NCBI RefSeq assembly: GCF_011761265.1
Contig: NZ_JAAOZB010000002.1
Location: 620,001-684,000 of the forward strand
DNA length: 64,000 nucleotides
Direction: 5' to 3'
DNA from: Microbacterium halimionae
GTDB taxonomy: Bacteria; Actinomycetota; Actinomycetes; Actinomycetales; Microbacteriaceae
Shown: piece by piece, positions 35,327 to 45,923 of the stretch
How positions within the stretch are numbered: the first letter of the stretch is position 1
Layout: every line of letters begins with the position of its first letter
Notes under the pieces: model-generated
Databases searched by the model: none
Told to the model about the DNA's origin: nothing
The model's input: the letters and a program-made list of their open reading frames with translations, nothing else
Program-made: the position numbers and the translations under genes

Positions 35327-37129
35327 ATGCCCGCCGAATCCGCCACGGCCGTACCCCGGCCCCCCGCTCGAAGCGCATCGGCGCCCGTGCTCACGGGCGC
35401 ACAAGCGGTCGTCCGTTCTCTTGAGCTTCTGGGAGTCACCGATGTGTTCGGCCTTCCCGGGGGTGCCATCCTGCCGGTCTACGACCCCCTCATGGACACC
35501 GATGAGATTCGTCACATTCTCGTCCGCCATGAGCAGGGTGCAGGCCACGCCGCCGAGGGGTACGCCTCGGCATCCGGTCGCACGGGTGTCGCAATCGCAA
35601 CTTCCGGTCCGGGAGCTACCAACCTCGTAACGGCTATCGCCGACGCGTACATGGACTCCGTTCCGATCGTGGCGATTACAGGTCAGGTTTTCAGCACGCT
35701 GATGGGAACGGATGCGTTCCAAGAAGCTGACATCGTTGGAATCACGATGCCGATCACGAAGCACTCGATCCTCGTGAAGACTCCGGAAGAGATTCCTGGC
35801 GCTATCGCGGCTGCGTACGAGATTGCCAGCACCGGTCGACCGGGTCCTGTGCTCGTTGACATCACAAAAGATGCGCAGCAGGCCGAGGCGCCCTTCATCT
35901 GGCCGCCGAAGATCGATCTGCCCGGGTATCGACCGGTCACGAAAGCGCATGGCAAACAGATTCACGCTGCGGCGCAGCTTCTAGCGACGGCTAAGAAGCC
36001 GGTGCTGTACGTCGGCGGTGGCGTTATCCGTGCTCGCGCATCGCAAGAGCTGCTTGCTCTCGCGAACGCCACAGGCGCGCCGGTTGTCACAACGCTTATG
36101 GCGCGTGGTGCTTTCCCCGACTCTCACCAGCAGAACCTCGGAATGCCGGGTATGCACGGCACAGTTCCCGCTGTTCTGGCGCTCCAAGAGGCTGACCTCA
36201 TCGTGGCCCTGGGCGCACGATTCGATGATCGAGTAACGGGTAAAGCGGCGTTGTTCGCCCCGAACGCTCAGGTCGTACACGTCGATATCGATCCTGCTGA
36301 GATCTCGAAGATCCGCTACGCGGATGTTCCGATCGTGGGGGACCTGCGCGACGTGCTGGTCGACCTCGAAGCCGCCTACCGCGGAGCAGTTTCCGAAGAG
36401 GAACCTGACACTGCAGAGTGGTGGTCGTACCTCGATGGTCTCCGTAATGAATTCCCGCTCGGATATTCGCAGCCGACCGACGGTCTCATGGCCCCGCAGT
36501 ACGTCATCCAGCGCATTGGCGAGATGACAGGGCCCGAGGGTGTGTTCGCCTCAGGCGTTGGACAGCACCAGATGTGGGCAGCACAGTTCATCAAGTACGA
36601 GCGTCCGAACTCATGGCTCAACTCCGGAGGCGCCGGCACGATGGGCTACTCGGTTCCCGCTGCGATGGGTGCGAAGGTTGCCGAACCCGACCGCGTTGTG
36701 TGGGCGATTGACGGTGACGGCTGCTTCCAGATGACGAATCAGGAGCTTGCAACCTGTGCCATCAACAACATCCCGATCAAGGTCGCGATCATCAACAACT
36801 CGTCGCTCGGTATGGTGCGGCAGTGGCAGACGCTGTTCTACAACGGTCGCTACTCGAACACTGACCTGAACACGGGTCACAACTCGATTCGCATTCCCGA
36901 CTTCGTCAAGCTCGCTGAAGCATACGGATGCCTCGCCATCCGCGTTGAGCGAGAAGAAGATGTCGATGCTGCGATCCAAACAGCGTTGGAGACGAACGAT
37001 CGCCCCGTCGTGATCGACTTCGTCGTCAGCGCCGATGCCATGGTGTGGCCGATGGTGCCGCAGGGCGTGAGCAACAGCTACGTTCAGTACGCCCGCGATC
37101 ACGCGCCGGCATTCGACGAGGAGGACTGA
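35327..37129 (+). CDS. ilvB: acetolactate synthase, large (catalytic) subunit
   Basis: This ThDP enzyme condenses pyruvate with pyruvate or 2-oxobutyrate. In 600 residues it shows the catalytic-glutamate region [14 protein letters not shown], the ThDP-binding GDG...NN motif ([10 protein letters not shown] to [10 protein letters not shown]) and GGGVIRA in the middle domain. ATG at 35327 follows GAGG by 9 bases. The regulatory subunit gene begins 1 base after its stop. It lies 42 bases after ilvD and is probably in the same operon. Confidence 0.96.
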   Translation: MPAESATAVPRPPARSASAPVLTGAQAVVRSLELLGVTDVFGLPGGAILPVYDPLMDTDEIRHILVRHEQGAGHAAEGYASASGRTGVAIATSGPGATNLVTAIADAYMDSVPIVAITGQVFSTLMGTDAFQEADIVGITMPITKHSILVKTPEEIPGAIAAAYEIASTGRPGPVLVDITKDAQQAEAPFIWPPKIDLPGYRPVTKAHGKQIHAAAQLLATAKKPVLYVGGGVIRARASQELLALANATGAPVVTTLMARGAFPDSHQQNLGMPGMHGTVPAVLALQEADLIVALGARFDDRVTGKAALFAPNAQVVHVDIDPAEISKIRYADVPIVGDLRDVLVDLEAAYRGAVSEEEPDTAEWWSYLDGLRNEFPLGYSQPTDGLMAPQYVIQRIGEMTGPEGVFASGVGQHQMWAAQFIKYERPNSWLNSGGAGTMGYSVPAAMGAKVAEPDRVVWAIDGDGCFQMTNQELATCAINNIPIKVAIINNSSLGMVRQWQTLFYNGRYSNTDLNTGHNSIRIPDFVKLAEAYGCLAIRVEREEDVDAAIQTALETNDRPVVIDFVVSADAMVWPMVPQGVSNSYVQYARDHAPAFDEED

Positions 37130-37130
37130 G

Positions 37131-37640
37131 ATGACAAAGCACGTCCTGAGCCTCCTGGTGGAGGACAAACCGGGTCTACTCACCCGTGTCGCCGGCCTAT
37201 TTGCCCGCCGCGGCTTCAACATCGAGTCGCTCGCCGTGGGCGTCACCGAGGTGCCCGGGCTTTCTCGCATCACTGTTGTCGTCGATGTCGACCAGCTGCC
37301 GCTTGAGCAGGTGACGAAGCAGCTCAACAAACTGATCAACGTCATCAAGATCGTTGAACTTGAAGATGCGGCATCCGTACAGCGTCACCACATGCTCATC
37401 AAGGTGCGTGCCGACAATGCGACTCGCTCGAACGTACTCGAAGTGGTGAATCTCTTTCGTGCATCGGTCGTGGATTACGCACCTGATGCTGTTGTGATCG
37501 AAGTCACCGGCGATAAGGGCAAGGTCGACGCACTCTTGCGCGCTCTCGAGCCCTTCGGTGTCAAGGAACTTGCCCAGTCGGGCCTACTCGCAATGGGCCG
37601 CGGAAGTAAGAGCATCACCGAACGCGTTCTGCGCGGTTAG
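37131..37640 (+). CDS. ilvN: acetolactate synthase, small (regulatory) subunit
   Basis: IlvN activates the catalytic subunit and confers valine feedback inhibition. The 169-residue protein begins with an ACT domain (HVLSLLVEDKPGLLTRVAGLFARRGFNIESL) and has a second ACT-like C-terminal half (KVRADNATRSNVLEVVNLF). It starts 1 base after ilvB, so expression should be strictly coupled. Confidence 0.96.
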   Translation: MTKHVLSLLVEDKPGLLTRVAGLFARRGFNIESLAVGVTEVPGLSRITVVVDVDQLPLEQVTKQLNKLINVIKIVELEDAASVQRHHMLIKVRADNATRSNVLEVVNLFRASVVDYAPDAVVIEVTGDKGKVDALLRALEPFGVKELAQSGLLAMGRGSKSITERVLRG

Positions 37641-37703
37641 CGTCTGCCATCCCGCCCATTGCGCGGGGTACTCAAGGCCAAACCAGCAGAATCCGGACAT
37701 TGA

Positions 37704-38756
<1,053 letters not shown>

Positions 38757-38793
38757 GCACGACAGACCGCCGTTCCTAACCGGCACGGCTTTG

Positions 38794-38837
38794 GCCCGAG
38801 TACGCCACCGCATCAAGTGGCGTGCTCGGGTCTTTCT
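38794..38837 (+). terminator. terminator after ilvC
   Basis: A 14-base stem (CCCGAGTACGCCAC with GTGGCGTGCTCGGG, one G-T pair) with an eight-base loop is followed by TCTTTCT. It ends the ilv operon. Confidence 0.8.
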
Positions 38838-38869
38838 GCTCTCCACGCGTCGGCGCGTCGAGACGCAGA

Positions 38870-38875
38870 TAAGCT
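38870..38875 (+). promoter_or_regulatory. -10 box TAAGCT of a leaderless mRNA
   Basis: TAAGCT ends 6 bases before the ATG at 38882. Confidence 0.55.
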
Positions 38876-38881
38876 TGTCCT

Positions 38882-39382
38882 ATGGCCCGCGATGACGACG
38901 AAGCTCTTTCTTGGGGCGGCGACGACGATCCCACTCTCGATGTTTCTTCGCCAGACCCGGCAGATTCACTTCCCGATGGCTACACGGCAGTAGGTAAGGG
39001 GAGTAAGCCTCACATTGACGAAGCACTCACCACCGATGCGGACACTGATGCCGATGTGTCGACAACGGATGAAGGCACTTCTCATGGGATGGGAAACGCG
39101 GCTCTCGTCACGCTCGGTGTGATCGGTGGCGTGTATTTGCTATGGACAATCGCCTGGCTTCTCGGTGGTCTTCGCCTTGCTGACTACGCGCAATTCCTCG
39201 TCTCGCCAGTGGGCTTTCAGGTCAGTTTGTGGCTTGCCGTTGCGGCATCCCCGATCTGGTTTGTCACGGTTATTTTGTTAACGCGACGTTCGAAGCTGTG
39301 GCTGCGGATTGTGCTCTTGATCGTCGGAATTCTGTTGCTGCTCCCGTGGCCCTTCATCATGGTGGGAGCAATCGGAACATGA
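38882..39382 (+). CDS. membrane protein of unknown function
   Basis: The 166-residue protein has an acidic N-terminal half of about 75 residues (DDDEALSWGGDDDPTLDVSSPDP) and three membrane helices in the rest. The start is 6 bases after a TAAGCT box. It overlaps the next membrane gene by 4 bases, so the two are probably a pair. The family was not recognised. Confidence 0.7.
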   Translation: MARDDDEALSWGGDDDPTLDVSSPDPADSLPDGYTAVGKGSKPHIDEALTTDADTDADVSTTDEGTSHGMGNAALVTLGVIGGVYLLWTIAWLLGGLRLADYAQFLVSPVGFQVSLWLAVAASPIWFVTVILLTRRSKLWLRIVLLIVGILLLLPWPFIMVGAIGT

Positions 39383-39738
39383 TTTCATCGACAACTGGCG
39401 CCAAACCTGCGCGACGTTCGGCGTTGCCGACATGGCTCATTGCCACCATCGCAGGCCTATTTGGACTCTTCTACGCATACGCCGCGTGGAATGCGCTTGA
39501 CTTGCTCGTTCGTCAAGCGAGCGGTCCGCTCGGCCTCAGCGGCTACGGCTGGTTTGTGATGTCGATAGCTGTGCTGTTCCCGATTATCGCTTTCGCGGGG
39601 GCATTCGCCCTCGGCTGGCGTCGGAAAATCGGCCCGCTCTTTCTCATCATGCTCACGGGTCTGGCTCTCGTATCAGTGTTTTGGCTGAACGTCGTTGCGT
39701 ACGCGAGCGTGTACGGCGCGAGCCTCCTCGGATCCTGA
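39379..39738 (+). CDS. small membrane protein of unknown function
   Basis: The 119-residue protein has three membrane helices (LIATIAGLFGLFYAYAAW; VMSIAVLFPIIAFAGAFAL; LFLIMLTGLALVSVFWL). The ATG overlaps the preceding stop (ATGA), so it is translationally coupled to the gene before it. The longer frame from 39229 lies inside that gene. The family was not recognised. Confidence 0.65.
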   Translation: MISSTTGAKPARRSALPTWLIATIAGLFGLFYAYAAWNALDLLVRQASGPLGLSGYGWFVMSIAVLFPIIAFAGAFALGWRRKIGPLFLIMLTGLALVSVFWLNVVAYASVYGASLLGS

Positions 39739-39775
39739 GGCGCGTCACACTGCATTTCGTAGCGTGAGCGAACGA

Positions 39776-39781
39776 TAGGCT
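39776..39781 (+). promoter_or_regulatory. serA: -10 box TAGGCT upstream of serA
   Basis: TAGGCT lies 91 bases before the serA GTG, giving an mRNA leader of about 85 bases. No riboswitch-like fold was recognised in that leader. Confidence 0.45.
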
Positions 39782-39872
39782 AGTACCGGTCCCGCCCGCG
39801 GACTCGCGCTGCGAGGCATTCGATCGTCCCCCGTGCTCTGCACGTCACCCGCGCTGCAAAAGGATCCACCAC

Positions 39873-41477
39873 GTGACGAAGCCCGTTGTGCTTATCGCCG
39901 AAGAACTATCACCCGCTACGATCGACGCGCTCGGTCCCGACTTCGAGGTACGTCACGTTGACGGAGTCGACCGAGCGGCTCTGCTGCCAGCTTTGGCCAC
40001 CGCTAACGCAGTGCTGATTCGCTCCGCAACGAAGATGGATGCCGAAGCAATCGCCGCCGCTCCAGCGTTGAAGGTCATTGCCCGCGCTGGCGTAGGTCTC
40101 GACAACGTCGACATCAAATCGGCGACGACTGCTGGCGTCATGGTCGTCAACGCGCCGACATCGAACATCATCTCTGCTGCGGAGCTGACGGTTGGGCACG
40201 TGCTGAGCCTTGCCCGACGCATTCCTGCAGCCCACGCATCGCTGTCGGAGGGGCTGTGGAAGCGCAGCTCGTACACGGGAACAGAGCTTTTCGAGAAGAC
40301 GATCGGCATTATCGGGCTCGGACGGATCGGTGCGCTCATCGCCGCACGCGTTCAAGCCTTCGACATGAACGTTGTGGCGTACGACCCGTATGTCACGAGC
40401 GCCCGCGCGCAGCAGCTCGGCGTGCAACTCGTGAGTCTTGACGAACTGCTCGAACAGAGCGACTTCGTGACCATCCACATGCCGAAAACGCCTGAAACCA
40501 CAGGCATGATCAGCACAGACGAGCTGCGCCGCATGAAGTCGAGTGCGTATGTCGTAAACGTTGCCCGCGGTGGGCTCATCGATGAAGAGGCACTCTACAC
40601 GGCACTTACCACTGGCGAGATCGCCGGCGCGGGTCTTGATGTGTTCACGAGCGAGCCGCCTAAAGATGATTCTTCAGCTGCGAAGCTGCTTGGTCTTCCC
40701 AACGTCGTTGTCACTCCGCACCTCGGCGCCTCGACCGAGGAGGCGCAAGAAAAGGCGGGCGTGTCGGTCGCGAAGTCCGTGCGCCTTGCGCTCGGCGGAG
40801 AGCTTGTGCCCGATGCTGTGAACGTGGCCGGTGGAGTTATCGATCCGTATGTGCGCCCAGGCATCCCGTTGGTCGAGAAGCTCGGACAGATTTTCTCGGC
40901 GCTGGCGCTCTCGCCGGTAACGAGCCTTGACGTTGAGGTCCACGGTGACCTGAGCGAATACGACGTTAGCGTGCTCAAGCTTGCCGCGCTAAAGGGCGTA
41001 TTCACCAATGTCGTGAGCGAGAGTGTTTCATACGTCAACGCGCCGTTGCTTGCTGAGCAGCGTGGACTTGAGGTGCGCCTCATCGTCGATGACCAGTCGG
41101 CGGAATATCGCAACGTGATCACGATCGCCGGCGCGCTTTCGGATGGATCTCAGGTGTCGGTTTCGGGCACGCTCACCGGCACGAAGCAGATCGAAAAGCT
41201 CGTCGGAATTAACGGTCACGCGCTCGAACTGCCGATCGAGAAGAACCACGTCGTGATGATGTACACCGACCGCCCTGGCATCGTTGCGGTCTATGGGCAG
41301 AAGTTTGGCGATGCTGGGGTGAACATCGCCGGCATGCAGATTGCTCGCCAGGCAGCTGGCGGACAGGCCCTGTCGATTCTCACGGTCGACTCGCCCGTGC
41401 CTGAAGAGGTTTTGGTTGAGGTGCGTAGCGCGATCGACGGCGCTCTCATTCGCCAGATCGAAATCACCGAGGCTTAA
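39873..41477 (+). CDS. serA: D-3-phosphoglycerate dehydrogenase
   Basis: SerA commits 3-phosphoglycerate to serine synthesis. The 534-residue long-form enzyme has the NAD-binding motif GLGRIGALIAARV near residue 150, the catalytic Arg in NVARGGLID and the catalytic His in TPHLGAST. An intervening domain of about 130 residues and a C-terminal ACT domain (VMMYTDRPGIVAVYGQKF) sense serine. The start is a GTG with no clear ribosome binding site. A long palindrome begins 18 bases after its stop. Confidence 0.95.
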   Translation: MTKPVVLIAEELSPATIDALGPDFEVRHVDGVDRAALLPALATANAVLIRSATKMDAEAIAAAPALKVIARAGVGLDNVDIKSATTAGVMVVNAPTSNIISAAELTVGHVLSLARRIPAAHASLSEGLWKRSSYTGTELFEKTIGIIGLGRIGALIAARVQAFDMNVVAYDPYVTSARAQQLGVQLVSLDELLEQSDFVTIHMPKTPETTGMISTDELRRMKSSAYVVNVARGGLIDEEALYTALTTGEIAGAGLDVFTSEPPKDDSSAAKLLGLPNVVVTPHLGASTEEAQEKAGVSVAKSVRLALGGELVPDAVNVAGGVIDPYVRPGIPLVEKLGQIFSALALSPVTSLDVEVHGDLSEYDVSVLKLAALKGVFTNVVSESVSYVNAPLLAEQRGLEVRLIVDDQSAEYRNVITIAGALSDGSQVSVSGTLTGTKQIEKLVGINGHALELPIEKNHVVMMYTDRPGIVAVYGQKFGDAGVNIAGMQIARQAAGGQALSILTVDSPVPEEVLVEVRSAIDGALIRQIEITEA

Positions 41478-41494
41478 TCAGCCGTAACCACTCC

Positions 41495-41552
41495 TGACTT
41501 GCCCGTTTTTGCGGGTTTTTCGCGCGCGAAACCCGCAAAAACGGGCAAGTCA
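41495..41552. repeat. long palindrome, copy 1
   Basis: Perfect 24-base arms (41495-41518 and 41529-41552) enclose a ten-base loop TTCGCGCGCG. The arm core is ACTTGCCCGTTTTTGCGGG. It follows serA and can act as a terminator (its arms carry T and A runs). The same arm sequence recurs at 42535-42590, on the far side of the next gene. Confidence 0.9.
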
Positions 41553-41630
41553 CGTTGTGGATATCGCAAGTTCTACACATCACGAGCCATCCGACTCCGC
41601 GCGGAGAATCGCGGGAGCACCCTTGAGGGC

Positions 41631-42536
41631 GTGGCTCGACGCAATCCTCTTCCGCCCGAGCTGCTCGCCGAGCCCTTTCGAACGCGGGATGCCGCGGCTC
41701 TCGGTGTGTCGCCCGGTCGACTCCGCGCTCACGATCTGTTGGCGTTCGCCGCGGGACTTCGGCTCGTCGGCGACCAAGAGCCGTCTCTGCTCGCGCGCTG
41801 CGCCGCACTCTGCGAGCGGCTCGGACCAGCGGCTGCGATAAGCGATGAGACTGCCGCGCTCTTGCACCGGATGCCGCTCCCGCTGCGCCTCGAACGCGAA
41901 ATACCCGTGCACCTCACCGTCGCCACGGGCCACCGTGCACCGCACGCCGCAGATATCGTCGGCCACCAGCGAGCTCTTTGGCCAGGCGATGTCGACGAGC
42001 GCTTCGGTTTTCGCGTAACAACCCCACTTCGCACATTCTGCGACGTGAGCGCTCGGCTGCGGGTCGCTGAGGCCGTAGCGATGGCGGACATGATGGTTCA
42101 CGCGGAGCGGGGGAGCGTGACCCCGACCCAACTCGCGGACGCTGTGGGGAGGCATCCGGGCCGCCGCGGCAAGCGCACGCGCGAGCGTGTGCTGGAGCTC
42201 GTGGATGAGCATTCCGAATCGCCGAAAGAATCTGAGCTGCGGGTGTTGTTGATCGATGCAGGTTTCGCGAAACCCGAGTGCAATATCGATGTTTTCGATA
42301 GCTTTGGCGCGTTCGTTGCGCGCGTTGACCTCGCCTACCGGAGCCTGCGTATCGCCGTTGAGTACGAGGGCGACTACCACCGTGACCCAGAACAGTTTCG
42401 ACGTGACTTGGCGCGCCGCCGTCGATTGGAAGCGGCCGGCTGGACCTACATCCCCGTCACACAGCGCGACTTAACGGCGCCGACTCAGCTCCTCAGAGAC
42501 CTGCGTGCGACGATTTACCGCCTGAACCACGCCTGA
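41631..42536 (+). CDS. DUF559 / AbiEi-like domain protein (putative PD-(D/E)XK nuclease fold)
   Basis: The product has about 301 residues. The N-terminus (RTRDAAALGVSPGRLRAHDL) resembles AbiEi-type winged-helix regions. The C-terminus, from SPKESELRVLLIDAGF, is DUF559, with possible active-site residues in the Glu of SELR, the Asp of RVDLAY and the Glu of VEYEGDYH, as in Vsr-like nucleases. GTG at 41631 is the first plausible start; the frame continues back into palindrome 1. The stop (42534-42536) lies at the edge of palindrome 2, so the gene fills the space between two repeats. The role is unknown. Confidence 0.75.
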   Translation: MARRNPLPPELLAEPFRTRDAAALGVSPGRLRAHDLLAFAAGLRLVGDQEPSLLARCAALCERLGPAAAISDETAALLHRMPLPLRLEREIPVHLTVATGHRAPHAADIVGHQRALWPGDVDERFGFRVTTPLRTFCDVSARLRVAEAVAMADMMVHAERGSVTPTQLADAVGRHPGRRGKRTRERVLELVDEHSESPKESELRVLLIDAGFAKPECNIDVFDSFGAFVARVDLAYRSLRIAVEYEGDYHRDPEQFRRDLARRRRLEAAGWTYIPVTQRDLTAPTQLLRDLRATIYRLNHA

Positions 42537-42590
42537 CTTGCCCGTTTTTGTGGGTGCGCGCAGCGCGAAACCCGCAAAAACGGGCAAGTC
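42535..42590. repeat. long palindrome, copy 2
   Basis: Arms 42535-42555 and 42570-42590 match copy 1 except for one G-T pair; the 14-base loop is GCGCGCAGCGCGAA. It begins on the stop of the DUF559 gene and lies 18 bases from the tetR stop, so it could terminate both converging genes. Confidence 0.9.
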
Positions 42591-42608
42591 GCGAACAGGT
42601 GAAGGGGC

Positions 42609-43154
42609 CTACGCGTGGGTCGAGTGCTCGACCAGGGCGATGAGCGCGGCGAGCTCGGGTTCATCGAACTTTGGGCCGGGTAGCGCTCCAACTGTGAGCG
42701 CATTGTTGAAGTAGAGCCCGTCGCTCACGAGCATGACGAGCTGGAGCGCCGACTCGTCGCGCACATGCGGGCGAATCGCACCCTCCCACATGTCGCGCAC
42801 GCGGCGAAGAGCATCCGTCGCCAGCGGGTGGCCATTCTGAGCGAGCCGCGAGACGGCGATGATAGATCGGTCAAGAGGTGAGTCCGTCATGATCGAGCTG
42901 CGCATGAAGGCTGCAACCGGACCATCGGATGCCGCAACAATCTGCTCGACGTCGAGCACAGCGCGCTCTTCCATGCGCTCGATGACGCCATTTTCGAGGG
43001 CGTCTTTCGAAGCGAAGTGGTAGAGCAGGCCGCCCTTGGACACTCCTGCCACACGAGCAACCGCATCCATCGTCGCACCTCGTTCGCCGTCGCTTCGGAC
43101 CACCTGCTCGAATGCATCGAGCACGGTCTCACGGGCACGCGGTGGTCTGCTCAT
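42609..43154 (-). CDS. TetR family transcriptional regulator
   Basis: The 181-residue protein has an N-terminal TetR helix-turn-helix (TMDAVARVAGVSKGGLLYHFASKDAL, residues ~28-53) and a helical ligand-binding domain. It is divergent from an MFS efflux gene, and a 7-base inverted repeat between them is the likely operator, so it probably represses the transporter and perhaps itself. The start is 7 bases after a minus-strand TACGAT box. Confidence 0.88.
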   Translation of the reverse strand: MSRPPRARETVLDAFEQVVRSDGERGATMDAVARVAGVSKGGLLYHFASKDALENGVIERMEERAVLDVEQIVAASDGPVAAFMRSSIMTDSPLDRSIIAVSRLAQNGHPLATDALRRVRDMWEGAIRPHVRDESALQLVMLVSDGLYFNNALTVGALPGPKFDEPELAALIALVEHSTHA

Positions 43155-43161
43155 CGGATAA

Positions 43162-43167
43162 ATCGTA
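43162..43167 (-). promoter_or_regulatory. -10 box TACGAT of a leaderless tetR mRNA
   Basis: On the minus strand TACGAT ends 7 bases before the ATG at 43154. Confidence 0.5.
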
Positions 43168-43193
43168 CCGATCTGGGGGAGATCATCGTGTTA

Positions 43194-43215
43194 CTATACC
43201 AGCTGGACGGTATAG
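43194..43215. promoter_or_regulatory. probable TetR operator
   Basis: CTATACC (43194-43200) and GGTATAG (43209-43215) form a perfect inverted repeat with an 8-base spacer, a typical TetR-family operator size. It lies 5 bases before the MFS ATG and overlaps a TACTAT -10 box (43193-43198). Confidence 0.65.
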
Positions 43216-43220
43216 AAATA

Positions 43221-44771
43221 ATGACGACTTTTACGCAAGAAATTGAAATTGCCAACGCAGGCGGCCAGAAGGTGGGCGCCCGCGGCTGGTCAGCGCTCGT
43301 TGTGTTGATGCTGCCGGTATTGCTTGTTTCGGTAGACAACACGGTGCTGAGCTTCGCGCTGCCCGCCATCGCTTCAGACCTCGCGCCCACGAGCGTGCAG
43401 CAGCTGTGGATCATCGACGCCTACCCGCTGGTTCTCGCGGGACTCCTCGTGACAATGGGTACGCTCGGCGACCGCTTTGGGCGCCGCCGGATGCTCTTGA
43501 TCGGCGCCATCGGATTCGCCGCTGTTTCGGCGCTTGCAGCCTTCGCGCCCACGGCGGAGTTGCTCATTGCTGCTCGGGCGCTCCTCGGCGTTTTCGGCGC
43601 CATGCTGATGCCCTCAACGATGTCGTTGCTGCGGAGCATCTTCACCGATCGGGATCAGCGCCGCATCGCAATCGCGGTGTGGGCCGCAATGTTCTCGGCG
43701 GGAGCCGCCGCCGGGCCCATCGTTGGCGGAATTCTTCTCGAGCACTTCGCTTGGGGGTCGGTGTTCCTCCTCGCGGTTCCCGTCCTCGTGCCGCTGCTTG
43801 TCTTCGCACCGCTCTTGCTCCCCGAAAGCCGTGACCCGCACCCCGGCCGTATCGATGGGCTCAGCATCGTGCTGTCGCTGGCGACAATGGTTCCGATTGT
43901 CTATGCGATCAAGGAGATCGCCATTCATGGTCCCGCGCTACTGAGCCTCGGCCTCCTGGCTGTCGGCGGGCTTATCGGCTGGATCTTCGTCAAGCGTCAG
44001 CTCGCCTTGCCAGTACCAATGCTCGACATGAGGCTGTTTCGTCGCTCGTCATTCAGCGGAGCGCTCCTCGTCAACACGTTGACGGTCATGGCGCTCGTTG
44101 GATTTCTCTACTTCGTAGCGCAGCACCTGCAACTTGTTGTGCAGCTCAGCCCGATCGAGGCAGGATTCGCACTCGTCCCAGGCCTCATTGCCACGATCGT
44201 TGCGGGTTTGGCAATTGTGCCGATCGCTAAGCGTGCATCACCGAGCATTGTGGTTCCGAGCGCGCTCGTTTTCACAGTGGTCGGGTATTTGATCATCGCT
44301 GCATCATCAGCAGATGCCGGTAACGTCAGCGTGCTGGTCACAGCGTTCGCTGTACTGGGCTTTGGAATCGGCGCCGCTCAAACAGTGTCAAACGACCTCG
44401 TTATATCCAACGCACCGCCGAACAAGGCCGGCGCCGCGGCTGCTGTCTCTGAAATGTCATACGAGCTCGGTGCGGTGCTCGGCACCGCTGTGTTGGGTGG
44501 CATTTTGACGGCGCTTTACCGCACGAACTTGACGGTTCCCGAGGGAATCTCGGCTGCAGGCGGAGCGGCGGCTCACGAGACTCTTGCCGGCGCTATGGCA
44601 GTGTCTGAAAGCGTCGGGGGAGACCTCGGCGCGCAGCTGCGGCAGGCTGCGTCGCACGCTTTCGACGCGGGGATCAGTGTCACATCGTTGATCGGAGCTG
44701 CGCTCGTCGTGGCGGCCGCAATCATTGCTGCCACTACCCTGGGAATGTCCCGTCGCGTTCGGGCGCGCTGA
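43221..44771 (+). CDS. MFS drug efflux transporter (DHA2 / EmrB-QacA type)
   Basis: The 516-residue protein has about 14 membrane helices, the size of DHA2 drug:proton antiporters. DHA2 landmarks are [14 protein letters not shown] in helix 1, [28 protein letters not shown] (motif A) and [21 protein letters not shown] (motif C). The ATG at 43221 lies just after the operator-like repeat shared with tetR. It is probably induced by a toxic compound that binds the repressor. Confidence 0.9.
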   Translation: MTTFTQEIEIANAGGQKVGARGWSALVVLMLPVLLVSVDNTVLSFALPAIASDLAPTSVQQLWIIDAYPLVLAGLLVTMGTLGDRFGRRRMLLIGAIGFAAVSALAAFAPTAELLIAARALLGVFGAMLMPSTMSLLRSIFTDRDQRRIAIAVWAAMFSAGAAAGPIVGGILLEHFAWGSVFLLAVPVLVPLLVFAPLLLPESRDPHPGRIDGLSIVLSLATMVPIVYAIKEIAIHGPALLSLGLLAVGGLIGWIFVKRQLALPVPMLDMRLFRRSSFSGALLVNTLTVMALVGFLYFVAQHLQLVVQLSPIEAGFALVPGLIATIVAGLAIVPIAKRASPSIVVPSALVFTVVGYLIIAASSADAGNVSVLVTAFAVLGFGIGAAQTVSNDLVISNAPPNKAGAAAAVSEMSYELGAVLGTAVLGGILTALYRTNLTVPEGISAAGGAAAHETLAGAMAVSESVGGDLGAQLRQAASHAFDAGISVTSLIGAALVVAAAIIAATTLGMSRRVRAR

Positions 44772-44814
44772 CGACCGTCGCCGCCCACGCGGCATTCCCC
44801 GCGAGGAGAAAGCT

Positions 44815-45867
44815 ATGTCGCGCGTTGTGAAGCTCGCCGTCATCCCCGGAGACGGCATCGGCCCAGAAGTGATCGCTGAAGCAGAAAAGGTGCTGGATGC
44901 TGCCACCGCTGGCAGCGGCATCCGGTTTGAAAAAACCCATTTCTCTCTCGGCGCTGGCCGTTTTCTTGAAACCGGCGAGACGTTGACGGATGCCGACCTC
45001 GCGTCCATCAAGTCGCACGACGCCATCATGCTCGGTGCCGTCGGGGGAATTCCCGGCGACGTCCGCCTCAAAGACGCGAATATCGAGCGCGGATTGCTGC
45101 TGAAACTGCGCTTCGAGCTCGACCACTATGTCAACCTGCGTCCGTCAAAGCTCTACCCGGGAGCGCCAGGTCCCCTCGCAAACCCCGGTGAGGTCGACTT
45201 TGTTGTCGTGCGTGAAGGCACAGAGGGGCCGTACGTCGGCAACGGTGGCGCAATTCGACGCGGTACTGCGCAGGAGGTTGCAAACGAGACATCCGTCAAC
45301 ACAGCCTTCGGTGTTGAGCGCGTCGTTCGTGCAGCGTTTGCTCTCGCTGAGCGGCGACGCAAGAAGCTCACTCTCGTGCACAAGACGAATGTGCTTGTGT
45401 ACGCAGGCGCCATCTGGAAGCGCGTGGTCGACGAGGTGGCAGAGGAGCACCCAGGGGTGGCCGTAGACTATCTCCACGTCGACGCGGCAACGATCTTCCT
45501 GGTCACGAACCCGGGCCGCTTTGATGTAATCGTCACCGACAACCTTTTCGGCGATATCTTGACAGACCTGGCAGGCGCCGTCACCGGTGGCATCGGCCTC
45601 GCGGCCTCGGGAAACATCAATCCCGATCGCGCATTCCCCTCGATGTTCGAGCCCGTCCACGGGTCGGCGCCCGACATCGCAGGCCAGCAGAAGGCCGACC
45701 CTACGGCCGCGATTTTCTCGACTGCTTTGCTCCTCGATCACCTCGGGCTCACAGCGGAAGCAGCTCGCGTCACCCGCGCTGCTGAAGAAGACATCGCTCA
45801 CCGTGATGGTGAGCCCCGCACCACTTCCCAGATTGGCGACGCGATCGCCGCACGAGTGCAGGCGTAA
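44815..45867 (+). CDS. leuB: 3-isopropylmalate dehydrogenase
   Basis: LeuB oxidises and decarboxylates 3-isopropylmalate in leucine synthesis, with NAD. The 350-residue protein has [11 protein letters not shown] at the start, [12 protein letters not shown], and the metal-binding [18 protein letters not shown] at 44815 follows AGGAG by 6 bases; the longer frame reaches back into the MFS gene. ilvE follows 56 bases on. Confidence 0.95.
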   Translation: MSRVVKLAVIPGDGIGPEVIAEAEKVLDAATAGSGIRFEKTHFSLGAGRFLETGETLTDADLASIKSHDAIMLGAVGGIPGDVRLKDANIERGLLLKLRFELDHYVNLRPSKLYPGAPGPLANPGEVDFVVVREGTEGPYVGNGGAIRRGTAQEVANETSVNTAFGVERVVRAAFALAERRRKKLTLVHKTNVLVYAGAIWKRVVDEVAEEHPGVAVDYLHVDAATIFLVTNPGRFDVIVTDNLFGDILTDLAGAVTGGIGLAASGNINPDRAFPSMFEPVHGSAPDIAGQQKADPTAAIFSTALLLDHLGLTAEAARVTRAAEEDIAHRDGEPRTTSQIGDAIAARVQA

Positions 45868-45923
45868 CCTGGACTCGCCGGCCGCGCGGCCCAATCCCGC
45901 CCCATGGGCGTAGAGACAGCGAG

